DNA of 43,948 bases from Oscillospiraceae bacterium (GTDB lineage Bacteria > Bacillota > Clostridia > Oscillospirales > CAG-272): NCBI GenBank assembly GCA_015063395.1, contig SVUF01000003.1:1-43948 (forward strand), given 5' to 3'. The stretch's first letter is position 1. Every line of letters begins with the position of its first letter. A program made the position numbers and the translations under genes. Of the stretch, positions 19,201-26,641 are shown piece by piece. The notes beneath the pieces were generated by a model. That model saw nothing but the letters and a program-made list of their open reading frames with translations, did not search any database and had not been told where the DNA came from.

Positions 19201-19308
19201 CTCATCATCGGCATATGACGTAACCAATGAAGCCGGCGCAAGAGGAAGGATCATGGAAACAAGACAAATTAGCGAAATTATAGCTTTTGACACTCTGTTA
19301 ATCCTCAT
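16219..19308 (-). CDS. Secreted GH27 (alpha-galactosidase-like) protein with embedded rhodanese domain and C-terminal NPCBM domain
   Basis: Signal peptide; GH27 motifs MGWASWNAYRT, VNVDDGWQ, DFIKVDWCGG, WRTGGDI; rhodanese LLDVRTPEEYARGHIEGALNLDY...VIVYCSAAKRSTQA (about 16921-17202); NPCBM IGWGSIKKDKSVNGNPLTLAGKKFSHGIGTHANSEI (about 16222-16620). Confidence 0.88.
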   Translation of the reverse strand: MRINRVSKAIISLICLVSMILPLAPASLVTSYADDEVNSRKTPIMGWASWNAYRTDITEESILSQAIKLKELGLQELGYVFVNVDDGWQNGRGEDGLVNINTTRFPSGMKALADTLHDMGFYAGIYTDAGSYTCGWASDNEVNNFNVGLYGHDEEDLRRYLIEWGYDFIKVDWCGGIRQGLSKQQRYTAIGNIVKEIEKETGDDKIYNVCCWSFPGEWVTDVADSWRTGGDIFNNFGAVLEQLDNIKSLAKYTTPGHVNDLDMMQVGNGMTYEEDKSHFSMWCMMSTPLMLGMDLNSISDETLSIISNAELIALNQDPACIQATVAKTYGDVEAWTKDLGSADSGKKAIALLNRSNESKTVVVSFEDLGLKNVVKLRDLWSHSDIPVGETYKVTIPAHGTVVLSAEGIDIPLEDEKNDIFVEDGSTPVFEAKLEGKPKLINLTTLGKYDWVHFGDTETTKMRNGSGEIQLSYEGSYCTYGNAAATYSWTNGNGSTPVKTSTSGIGVRGKGAYMLLSTPCDQNERTLYLPIGSYSANIKIELIIGGKVQKSFSVKGGGEQKVDKLLTFTYSSDIPTTAYVKWTVVDSLGSSDSVNVEGVALSMKVTKSSLGNPKIDYNGEELEVSVNAISLSAGASVIFALEDKNGALLEFKTLEVGAKKAQTVKATFNAGKSFEGRVCAYLWKGNVPLCKNTECEVAYASNSDYGIGPMGAKHLVSKGAVLLDVRTPEEYARGHIEGALNLDYSKIATDVEKLVANKEQAVIVYCSAAKRSTQAVEAMIKLGYKNVYNLGSMSNYDVEPTLTFSSKTCKVITAGEGVEVEFTASPFDKPSVYVSIGAGSEFKDAVKIEEFTVPEYDGYYMTLKAYLAYEGVCYAEISEEFIFWSEKTVDTFATDIEWKTATIGWGSIKKDKSVNGNPLTLAGKKFSHGIGTHANSEIVMDIPKGAEKFLAVAGCDLEMSGMNTMMFFVYIDGELVDSSSLIKIGQHYIFDIDIPKGAEEIKLYAYEGTYGGNTNDHADWTVAAFFKDVK

Positions 19309-19829
19309 GACTGACCTCCTGAATAAAAATATGTATACTCTCCGCCGTCGAATGAAATTTTAATGGCAAAATCGGTGATTTCCTCATCGATTGTAACTGC
19401 AACAGTGCCCTTTCCCCTGTTATCAACAGAGATCTGAGCAATATCCACTATAAGATCCGGCTCCTCCTGCCATTTGCTATTAGTTGATGAGCCCTTGAAC
19501 ACAACTACGCCAAGCTCGGTGTTTTTGAGCCCTATCGTTACAACATTGATCGTACAGGTGCTTCCATTGCGCCTGCACTCCATAGTATCAACCTTCTTTT
19601 CTGTTGAAGTATCCGTTGGCTCAGGGGACGGATCAACGGACGGTGACGGGGTGGCATCGGCAGTATCCGATGGTGTCGGCGTTGTATCCTCCGTAGTTTT
19701 TGGTATATTTGTAGGTGTTTTCGTTGGCAATGCAGTGGGTGCCGATGTTGTTTCCTTTGGTGTATTATCGCAGGAAACAAGAAGCAGTGCCATGACCAAC
19801 AGTAAAAGCAGTGCTGTGATCCTTTTCAT
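19305..19829 (-). CDS. Lipoprotein with Thr/Pro-rich linker, translationally coupled to the GH27 gene
   Basis: MKRITALLLLLVMALLLVSC lipobox; AGGAGG upstream; ATGA overlap with the GH27 start. Confidence 0.75.
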   Translation of the reverse strand: MKRITALLLLLVMALLLVSCDNTPKETTSAPTALPTKTPTNIPKTTEDTTPTPSDTADATPSPSVDPSPEPTDTSTEKKVDTMECRRNGSTCTINVVTIGLKNTELGVVVFKGSSTNSKWQEEPDLIVDIAQISVDNRGKGTVAVTIDEEITDFAIKISFDGGEYTYFYSGGQS

Positions 19830-19860
19830 TCTGAACCTCCTAAGTTTTTTCTTTATATAA

Positions 19861-19889
19861 AGTATAAAACTTTTTTGGTCATTTGTCAA
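19861..19889 (-). promoter_or_regulatory. Sigma-A promoter for lipoprotein-GH27 operon
   Basis: TTGACA-17 nt-TATACT on the reverse strand. Confidence 0.65.
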
Positions 19890-20000
19890 TACGCGAGCCC
19901 TTTAGATAACTTTATATTTTATATAAAATCACTCAAATACTCAATCATCAATGGCAATCCTTACAAAATCGCCTTGTTTTGTGCATGTTCACTCATATCA

Positions 20001-20019
20001 ATATATATATATATATATA
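20001..20019. repeat. (AT)n dinucleotide tract
   Basis: About 9.5 AT units, 21 nt upstream of a -35 element. Confidence 0.9.
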
Positions 20020-20040
20020 GATTTTATATGGTTTTTGATA

Positions 20041-20070
20041 TTGACTTTGACTGCTCCGCGGTGATATAAT
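20041..20070 (+). promoter_or_regulatory. Sigma-A promoter for 20112..20753
   Basis: TTGACT-18 nt-TATAAT, extended -10. Confidence 0.65.
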
Positions 20071-20111
20071 TTAGAAAAATACCCTATTATATAATAATGG
20101 AAGGAGAAATT

Positions 20112-20753
20112 ATGAACACAACCAATCAGACACAGGCAACACCTGTAAACAAGTCCGAAAACGTACTTGCGGGCATCGTGGGAGCTTTCCTTTTCGCTCT
20201 TGTAGGAGGAATTCTGTGGTTTATACTTGACAGAGTCGATTTTGTTGCAGGTATCAGCGGAATCGTCGGAGTAATTGCCGCAAACCGCGGATATACATTT
20301 TTTGCAAAGGGTTCAAGCAAAAAAGGCATCATCATTTCCAGCATCATCGCAATCCTTGTTCTTGTATTGGCATGGTATCTCTGCTTCTCTCTTGATCTTT
20401 ATCAAGCACACGAGGGATGGTACGCAGACGGCGAGATAGACTATATGCCCACATATTTTGAGTGTGTAGCAAGCGGATATTTGTTTTTTAGCGATGCAGA
20501 GATCGCGTTTTCCTACATAAAGATCCTGCTTATAGGTCTTGCTCTTGCAGTGGTTTCAACGATCCCCACATTCAAGCAGCTTATGCAAAACCAAAAGATT
20601 GCAAATGAAGCTCCCATTGAAGCGGACTACACCTACAATACAGCATCAAACACAGAAACCCCTGAAACAGCAAACGAAGAAAAAGCTGAAAACGGTGAGA
20701 CTGACAAGGAAGAACCAAAGCAGGAAAACGCCGAAAACGGCGAAAGCAACTGA
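20112..20753 (+). CDS. Membrane protein with acidic C-terminal tail, unknown function
   Basis: AAGGAG upstream; several TM segments; Glu/Asn-rich C-terminus. Confidence 0.7.
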   Translation: MNTTNQTQATPVNKSENVLAGIVGAFLFALVGGILWFILDRVDFVAGISGIVGVIAANRGYTFFAKGSSKKGIIISSIIAILVLVLAWYLCFSLDLYQAHEGWYADGEIDYMPTYFECVASGYLFFSDAEIAFSYIKILLIGLALAVVSTIPTFKQLMQNQKIANEAPIEADYTYNTASNTETPETANEEKAENGETDKEEPKQENAENGESN

Positions 20754-20777
20754 CCAAAAGTATCAAAATACACAAAA

Positions 20778-20805
20778 TCACTGTCACGCCGACAGTGATT
20801 TTTTT
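20778..20805 (+). terminator. Rho-independent terminator
   Basis: CACTGTC-acgcc-GACAGTG-ATTTTTTT. Confidence 0.85.
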
Positions 20806-20941
20806 GCGTATTTTTCGGCTTTATTTTACAAAAACCATTGATTTATTAACAATTATGTGTTATTATAATCGTTGGTGTATAAATAAACACCTCAAAAAAG
20901 TAAACAATAATAAAAATAATAGAAAAGGTTAGGTATTCACT

Positions 20942-22189
20942 ATGACACTTAAAGGCGCATGTATAATCGGTCAGTCAGGCGGCCCTACTTCCGTAATTAA
21001 CGCAAGTGCTTACGGTTGTATCAAGACCGCTCTTGAAAACGAAAACATCACTGCAGTTTACGGTGCTCTCAACGGCATCAAGGGAGTTCTTGATGACAAT
21101 CTCATCGACATGGGTAAGGAAGACCCCGCAGAACTCGAGCTTATGAAGTACACACCCTCCTCTGCTCTCGGCTCATGCCGTTACAAGCTTAAGGATCCCG
21201 ATGTTGATCCCACAGATTACAACCGTATTCTTGAGATCTTCAAAAAGTACAACGTTCGTTACTTCTTCTACAACGGCGGTAACGACTCCATGGACACATG
21301 TAACAAGATCAGTAAGTTCATGCTCAAGAACGGATATGAGTGCCGCGTAATGGGTATTCCCAAGACAATCGACAACGACCTTGCAGGAACAGACCACTGC
21401 CCCGGCTACGCTTCCGCAGCAAAGTATATCGCAACATCTCTCATGGAGATCTACCACGACGCAAGAGTTTACGACACAGGAATGATCACTGTTGTTGAGA
21501 TCATGGGTAGAAACGCAGGTTGGCTTACAGCTTCCGCTTCTCTCGCTTGCGCAAAGGGCAACGGCCCCGACCTCATTTACTGCCCTGAGAATGATTTTGA
21601 TATGGATACATTCATCAACGAGGTAACTGAGATCTACAACAAGAACAAGAAGTGTATCGTTGCTGTTTCCGAGGGTATCCACGACAAGAACGGCAAGTAC
21701 ATTTCCGAATACGGCAACGACCTTGGAAACGCTACAGACGGATTCGGTCACGCTCAGCTCGGCGGTCTTGCAACATACCTTGCTTCTGTTCTCAAGGAAA
21801 AGACAGGCGCAAAGGTTAGAGGCATTGAGCTCAGCCTTCTCCAGAGATGTGCTGCTCACTCTGCTTCCCAGACAGATATCGAGGAGTCATTCTCCGCAGG
21901 TAAGGCAGCTGTTGAAAACGCAACTGCAGGTGTTACAGACAAGATGGTAGGCTTTGAGAGAACATATGTGGACGGCAAGTACGTTTGCAACATCAAGCTC
22001 TTTGACCTCAGCATCGTTGCTAACACAGAAAAGAAGATTCCTGCTGAATGGTTCAACGCTGAAAAGAACGGCATGACAGAGGCGTTTGTTGAATACGCAC
22101 TTCCTCTCATTCAGGGCGAGACACAGCTCAAGAAGGAAGACAGCCTTCCCAGATTTGTAAAGCTCAAGAAGGTTAAGGCTACTGTTTAA
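20942..22189 (+). CDS. pfp: 6-phosphofructokinase, PPi-dependent type
   Basis: GQSGGPTSVINAS, GGNDSMDT, GIPKTIDNDL (Lys in place of Gly is PPi-type), EIMGRNAGWLTA. Confidence 0.88.
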   Translation: MTLKGACIIGQSGGPTSVINASAYGCIKTALENENITAVYGALNGIKGVLDDNLIDMGKEDPAELELMKYTPSSALGSCRYKLKDPDVDPTDYNRILEIFKKYNVRYFFYNGGNDSMDTCNKISKFMLKNGYECRVMGIPKTIDNDLAGTDHCPGYASAAKYIATSLMEIYHDARVYDTGMITVVEIMGRNAGWLTASASLACAKGNGPDLIYCPENDFDMDTFINEVTEIYNKNKKCIVAVSEGIHDKNGKYISEYGNDLGNATDGFGHAQLGGLATYLASVLKEKTGAKVRGIELSLLQRCAAHSASQTDIEESFSAGKAAVENATAGVTDKMVGFERTYVDGKYVCNIKLFDLSIVANTEKKIPAEWFNAEKNGMTEAFVEYALPLIQGETQLKKEDSLPRFVKLKKVKATV

Positions 22190-22211
22190 TCATTATTATA
22201 AAGCTTAAAAG

Positions 22212-22250
22212 AAAGCTCCCCGACAGATTTAGGTCTGTCGGGGAGCTTTT
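22212..22250 (+). terminator. Strong terminator after pfp
   Basis: AAAGCTCCCCGACAGA-tttagg-TCTGTCGGGGAGCTTTT. Confidence 0.92.
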
Positions 22251-22259
22251 GTTTTATAA

Positions 22260-22847
22260 TTATAAAATTCCCGTTATGAATATTTCTATTCCGATAAAGA
22301 TCAAAATTGCGCCGCCGAATACGGATGCCTTGTTTGAAAGATGTGTTCCAAACTTCTTTCCTATACAAATTCCCGCAAAGCAAATGACAAAGGTCACAGA
22401 TGCAATTATAATGGCGCTTATAAACGCCTCAATAAAATTATAATCAGAAATTGTAAAGCCAACGGACAGGGCATCAATTGATGTTGCAACCCCCTGTACC
22501 AAAAGCGCTCCGAACCCAAGCTTTGCACAGCAGCAATCCCTGTCCTTCTCTTCGCCGCAGGGCTTACACTTCAGCCCCTCGAAAAGCATTTTTCCACCGA
22601 TGAATGAAAGGAGCGCAAGAGCGATCCACGGAATAAATTTTTGAAAAGCCTCAAAATATGTTGCAAGAGTATGTACGCAAGCCCAGCCAATCAATGGCAT
22701 CATTCCCTGAAATACTGCAAATACACCTGCGACCAATGTCATTTTAAGCTTGGACATCTTCGATTCATTAAGTCCGTTGGCAAGGGACACGGAAAAAGCA
22801 TCCATCGCAAGACCGAGACCGATCAGTATACTGTTATAAATCAACAT
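22260..22847 (-). CDS. mntP: Manganese efflux pump MntP
   Basis: MLIYNSILIGLGLAMDAFSVSLANGL..., GVATSIDALSVGFTIS; start chosen at the second Met. Confidence 0.9.
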   Translation of the reverse strand: MLIYNSILIGLGLAMDAFSVSLANGLNESKMSKLKMTLVAGVFAVFQGMMPLIGWACVHTLATYFEAFQKFIPWIALALLSFIGGKMLFEGLKCKPCGEEKDRDCCCAKLGFGALLVQGVATSIDALSVGFTISDYNFIEAFISAIIIASVTFVICFAGICIGKKFGTHLSNKASVFGGAILIFIGIEIFITGIL

Positions 22848-22936
22848 AATTATATTTCCTCTTTGATGACAAATACAAAGCAATCAAGATCATTGCTTCT
22901 CCCGATTGCTTTGCATTATTTATTAATATATATCCG

Positions 22937-24535
22937 TCAGATGCTTACAGACGCTGTGATCTCAATGCTTGTCAAAACCTTTGACAGCATATCGTGGTTG
23001 ATCTTCAACTCATATCCGCCAAGGGCATCCTTATATAAGAACACATTGTCACTGCCCTCAACATAGTACTTTGTGGGATTTGCACCCATAGCATCAATTA
23101 CCTGATCCTCGTCACACATAAGGTCAAGTGCGCCCAACGCTGCGAAATTCACAAGATCGGCAGGAGTTGATGTCTCGCTTCTCTCAATTGTGACAGAATT
23201 TCTCTTGAACACAACAATGCTTGTGTCTGCAAGCTTCACAACCAAGCCCTCGTCAATAGTGCCTGAAAATTCAATCACCGCCGTATTGTCCGCACTTGTA
23301 ACGATGGAGACAAATGCTTCGGGATCCGCAAAATAATCCTTAAGACCGATGACTGCATTTCCGATCCTGAAGGAATATGACGAGAAATCGAAATCGGTTT
23401 TGCCTGTTCCAATGATGATCACATACTCAAGCTCCTCAACAGCCTTGTTGATCGCCGCTATAGCCGCCTTCAAGGAAGCAGTTGTGGACTTTGAGGAATT
23501 GTATTCATCAATTGCAGAATTTATTACCTCATTGAGATTTTCATAGCTTGATTCTGTAAAATAATCCCCGTGGGCAAGATACTTTTCCTGTGTATCAATT
23601 ACAAGATCATAAAGCTGCTTTCTGATGTCCGAGCCCTCAAGCGAGTTCACCGCAAGGATAAGCTCAGCTTTAACGTCATCAAGCTGTTTTTGACTCATAT
23701 CATCGCTTTCAATGGCTTCACGTGCTTTTACAATTGCTTCGTGGAGTGCCTTATACGAAGCCTCGGAATAGTATACCGATGAAGGAATTCCATCAACAGT
23801 TCCGTTGTAAAGCTTTGATGCCTTGTCATATTCCTCGGAAAGAGCATCTGTATTGCCTCTGAGTGTAAGCTTTTCAATTGCAGATCTCAGCTGAGTTACA
23901 CAAAGCTGGATCTCCGCCTTACAGTCAGCAACCTCATCGGGACTTTCTGCCTTGTTCGCCTTATCAATGAGAAGCTGAGCCGCATTGTAAAGAAGAATAT
24001 AATTATTATAGGTGCTTGCCGTGTACTTGGATTCCTCAACATTAAAGATCATGAGCTGCTCAAGCTCACTGACATCCGCCTTTGGAATCAATGCCTCAAT
24101 TTTATCAGTCAATGATTTTATCGCACTGTTTACAGAGCTTTGTCTTGAGTTCTTATTGTTGAAAACCTCTCTTGCCGCTGCATAGGCATCAAGATACTGT
24201 GCGTAGCTTTCAACGGTGTATTTTTCCGCCTCATAGCTTTGAGCCAACAGTCCTTCCAGCACGGAAAAATTTGCTCTTTTTACAAGACCGTTGATTGCTG
24301 AGTTAAGCTCCTTTGTAGCATTGTTTATCTTGGTTTCCGTTGTGCCTGTGTCAGCAAGAACCGCCACGGCTTCGTCGTATTTTTGCTTATATACTGCATA
24401 GGATTCCTCAGTATAATCCTCTTTATTGACCTCTATGTCGATTACTGCCTGAAGCTCCGATTTATCGAGACCGCCGCATGATGCCAGCAAGAAAAGCAGT
24501 GCAGACACCAAAACCAAAAGTATTACTTTCTTCAA
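22937..24535 (-). CDS. Lipoprotein with about five FIVAR-like helical repeats and a C-terminal unknown domain
   Basis: Lipobox LLASC; repeated Y(T/S)xxSYxxYxxxxxxA...I..L units. Confidence 0.75.
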   Translation of the reverse strand: MKKVILLVLVSALLFLLASCGGLDKSELQAVIDIEVNKEDYTEESYAVYKQKYDEAVAVLADTGTTETKINNATKELNSAINGLVKRANFSVLEGLLAQSYEAEKYTVESYAQYLDAYAAAREVFNNKNSRQSSVNSAIKSLTDKIEALIPKADVSELEQLMIFNVEESKYTASTYNNYILLYNAAQLLIDKANKAESPDEVADCKAEIQLCVTQLRSAIEKLTLRGNTDALSEEYDKASKLYNGTVDGIPSSVYYSEASYKALHEAIVKAREAIESDDMSQKQLDDVKAELILAVNSLEGSDIRKQLYDLVIDTQEKYLAHGDYFTESSYENLNEVINSAIDEYNSSKSTTASLKAAIAAINKAVEELEYVIIIGTGKTDFDFSSYSFRIGNAVIGLKDYFADPEAFVSIVTSADNTAVIEFSGTIDEGLVVKLADTSIVVFKRNSVTIERSETSTPADLVNFAALGALDLMCDEDQVIDAMGANPTKYYVEGSDNVFLYKDALGGYELKINHDMLSKVLTSIEITASVSI

Positions 24536-24571
24536 GGCTATAATACCTCCATTATTTTATATTATAAAATC

Positions 24572-24600
24572 AGTATATCACATCCGATATTTTTTGTCAA
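24572..24600 (-). promoter_or_regulatory. Sigma-A promoter for FIVAR-like lipoprotein
   Basis: TTGACA-17 nt-TATACT. Confidence 0.65.
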
Positions 24601-24638
24601 TAGACCTTCCTTTTCCCAAAAATGAACAATTATGAACT

Positions 24639-26081
24639 TTATTTATTCTTTTTTTGACATTCATCAAGACTCACCCTTGACATGACCCTCCAAAGCGCTT
24701 CTTTATCAAAGGGGACAAGGGGATACAGATACCCGGGGGCACCTTTTATGGTGGGAGTTGTGACGATCATCACAATTGTCAAAAGTATCCCTGCCCAAAA
24801 GCCCCAAACGTGAAACAGCCCTGTCAGCACAAGGGTTATGATCCTCATGAATTTGAAGGCATACCCAAGCTCAAAGTTTGGCTGAGTGAAATTTGCAATT
24901 GCCACAAAGGACATATAAAAAATCACGTTTTCAGAAAGCCAACCAACGCTTACTGCAAAGTCTCCAAGAAGAAGTCCGCCGATTATTCCAAGGGAGCTTG
25001 ACATGGTATCGGGGGCATTGAGGGATGCAAGCTTCAAGCCGTCAACACATATCTCCACTCCGATGAGCTGTAACAGTATGGGAACATTCTGATCCCCCTT
25101 TGGCACGATAAACTCAAGCCACCCCGGTAATATTTCGGGAGTGCTTATGAGTAAATACCATACGGGCGTCAGCATCAAGGAAAGGCTATAAACTACAAGA
25201 CGAACCATTTTTAAATATTTTCCAATGAAGGGTGTGAAATAAAAATCGTTGGTGTCCTGTGTAAAGCTGAAAAATGTTGTGGGAAGGATCATTGCGCTGG
25301 GATAATTGTCGCAAAGAAGAATAATACTCCCCTCCATGATCATGGCGCAGGCGGCATCGGGTCTCTCCGTATACCGTATTCTCGGAAAAGGGTTGAACCA
25401 TCGTCCTCCAATCATTACCTCGGCAATGCTTTCAAGTCCCATATTAATGCCGTCAAGACAAAGAGAGCCAAGCTTGTTTTCAATTGACTCAAGAAGCTTA
25501 TTGCTTGCCCTGCCCTCCAAATAGCAAAGAGCCACATCCGTTTTAGTTCTCTTGCCTATTGTATGCTTTCTGACTCTCAAAGATGTGTCTCTGATCCGTC
25601 TTCTTATAAGTCCCGTATTTACAACAAGGGATTCAATAAAGCCCTCACGGGGTCCTCTGAGAACCTTATCGTTTGCAGGCTCGCCAACGCCCCTCATGCT
25701 ATATCTTCGGGAATCTATGATGATTATGTCGGAAAGCCCCTTTACAACAAGCGCGGACGTACCCGACATTACAAAATATACTGCCCTGTCAACCGAAGGC
25801 TCTGCGCTTGACTCGGAGTATGGAATTGCATTTTTGAAAAAGCCCTCGGGATTTTTCGGAAGATATGAGGAAAGGCTTTTGTTTTTTATAAGGTATTCAA
25901 CGATCTGCTCTGTAAGCTCACCGTTGCCAAAGGAATTTATTCCATAAAACACCGCTTCAACCTCGCCGCTTATCATCAGCCTTTTTCTGACTATGTCAAA
26001 ATTGATGCCATATCCCAAGCCTTCGTCCATCAACGCAAGGGTTTCCCCATATTTCTCATTTATATTATCCGTAAATATCAC
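24639..26081 (-). CDS. Spore germination protein, GerA/SpoVAF family
   Basis: DIIIIDSRRYSMRGVGEPANDKVLRGPREGFIESLVVNTGLIRRRIRD; multiple C-terminal TMs. Confidence 0.92.
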   Translation of the reverse strand: MIFTDNINEKYGETLALMDEGLGYGINFDIVRKRLMISGEVEAVFYGINSFGNGELTEQIVEYLIKNKSLSSYLPKNPEGFFKNAIPYSESSAEPSVDRAVYFVMSGTSALVVKGLSDIIIIDSRRYSMRGVGEPANDKVLRGPREGFIESLVVNTGLIRRRIRDTSLRVRKHTIGKRTKTDVALCYLEGRASNKLLESIENKLGSLCLDGINMGLESIAEVMIGGRWFNPFPRIRYTERPDAACAMIMEGSIILLCDNYPSAMILPTTFFSFTQDTNDFYFTPFIGKYLKMVRLVVYSLSLMLTPVWYLLISTPEILPGWLEFIVPKGDQNVPILLQLIGVEICVDGLKLASLNAPDTMSSSLGIIGGLLLGDFAVSVGWLSENVIFYMSFVAIANFTQPNFELGYAFKFMRIITLVLTGLFHVWGFWAGILLTIVMIVTTPTIKGAPGYLYPLVPFDKEALWRVMSRVSLDECQKKNK

Positions 26082-26226
26082 CCTTTTATTACAAAGTTAT
26101 ATTGTCTATTATTTTACAAATAATAAAGGTATATTCAAAAAAGCACTAAAACCAATCATTAATTGTCACTATTATGGTTCTTTTATATTATTACCTGAGT
26201 CTATCACAAAAATTGCAACAAAACCA

Positions 26227-26255
26227 TTGACATTTTGAAAAAAATATAATATAAT
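26227..26255 (+). promoter_or_regulatory. Perfect-consensus sigma-A promoter for 26292..26534
   Basis: TTGACA-17 nt-TATAAT. Confidence 0.8.
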
Positions 26256-26291
26256 ACCAGGAGTAAATATTTTTTGAAAGGAGACTTTACC

Positions 26292-26534
26292 ATGGAATTC
26301 TTGAAGAAATTCTTTCCCAGATCTTTTTCTCATTCCAACACTGTTGCTCAGGTAATCATCACAGCAATTATTTATCTTGTTGTTGGTGCTGTTGCAGGTG
26401 TTGCAATCGGAATTCTTTCTTTTATCCCTGTTGTTAACCTCATCGTAGGAATCCTCGGATCACTTGTTGACATCTACTGTCTTGTGGGAATCGTAGTTTC
26501 AATTCTCGTTTACCTCAAGGTTATAAACAAGTAA
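26292..26534 (+). CDS. Small hydrophobic membrane protein (80 aa)
   Basis: AAAGGAG before ATG at 26292; two or three predicted TMs (TAIIYLVVGAVAGVAIGILSFIPVVNLIVGILGSLVDIYCLVGIVVSILVYLKV). Confidence 0.75.
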   Translation: MEFLKKFFPRSFSHSNTVAQVIITAIIYLVVGAVAGVAIGILSFIPVVNLIVGILGSLVDIYCLVGIVVSILVYLKVINK

Positions 26535-26551
26535 TTATTAAAGCACATAAT

Positions 26552-26602
26552 AAAAAGAGACTGCAAAATCTCATGGATCATTGAGGTTTTCAGTCTCTTT
26601 TT
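26552..26602 (+). terminator. Terminator of small membrane protein gene
   Basis: AAAAAGAGACTG...CAGTCTCTTTTT. Confidence 0.85.
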
Positions 26603-26607
26603 AGTTT

Positions 26608-26634
26608 GCCCTGCAAGATATACCTTACAGGGCG
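26608..26634 (-). terminator. Hairpin downstream of DUF5050-like lipoprotein
   Basis: GCCCTG...CAGGGC, immediately 3' of the reverse-strand stop at 26642. Confidence 0.45.
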
Positions 26635-26641
26635 ATTTTTA

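Noticed and set aside
21173-21859. 228-aa minus-strand ORF antisense to pfp
   Set aside because: Same codon-bias artefact; pfp is unambiguous on the plus strand.
22848-22930. Possible yybP-ykoY manganese riboswitch upstream of mntP
   Set aside because: Only a simple hairpin (CAAAGCAATC...GATTGCTTTG) is seen; conserved riboswitch core not recognised. More likely the terminator of the upstream lipoprotein gene.
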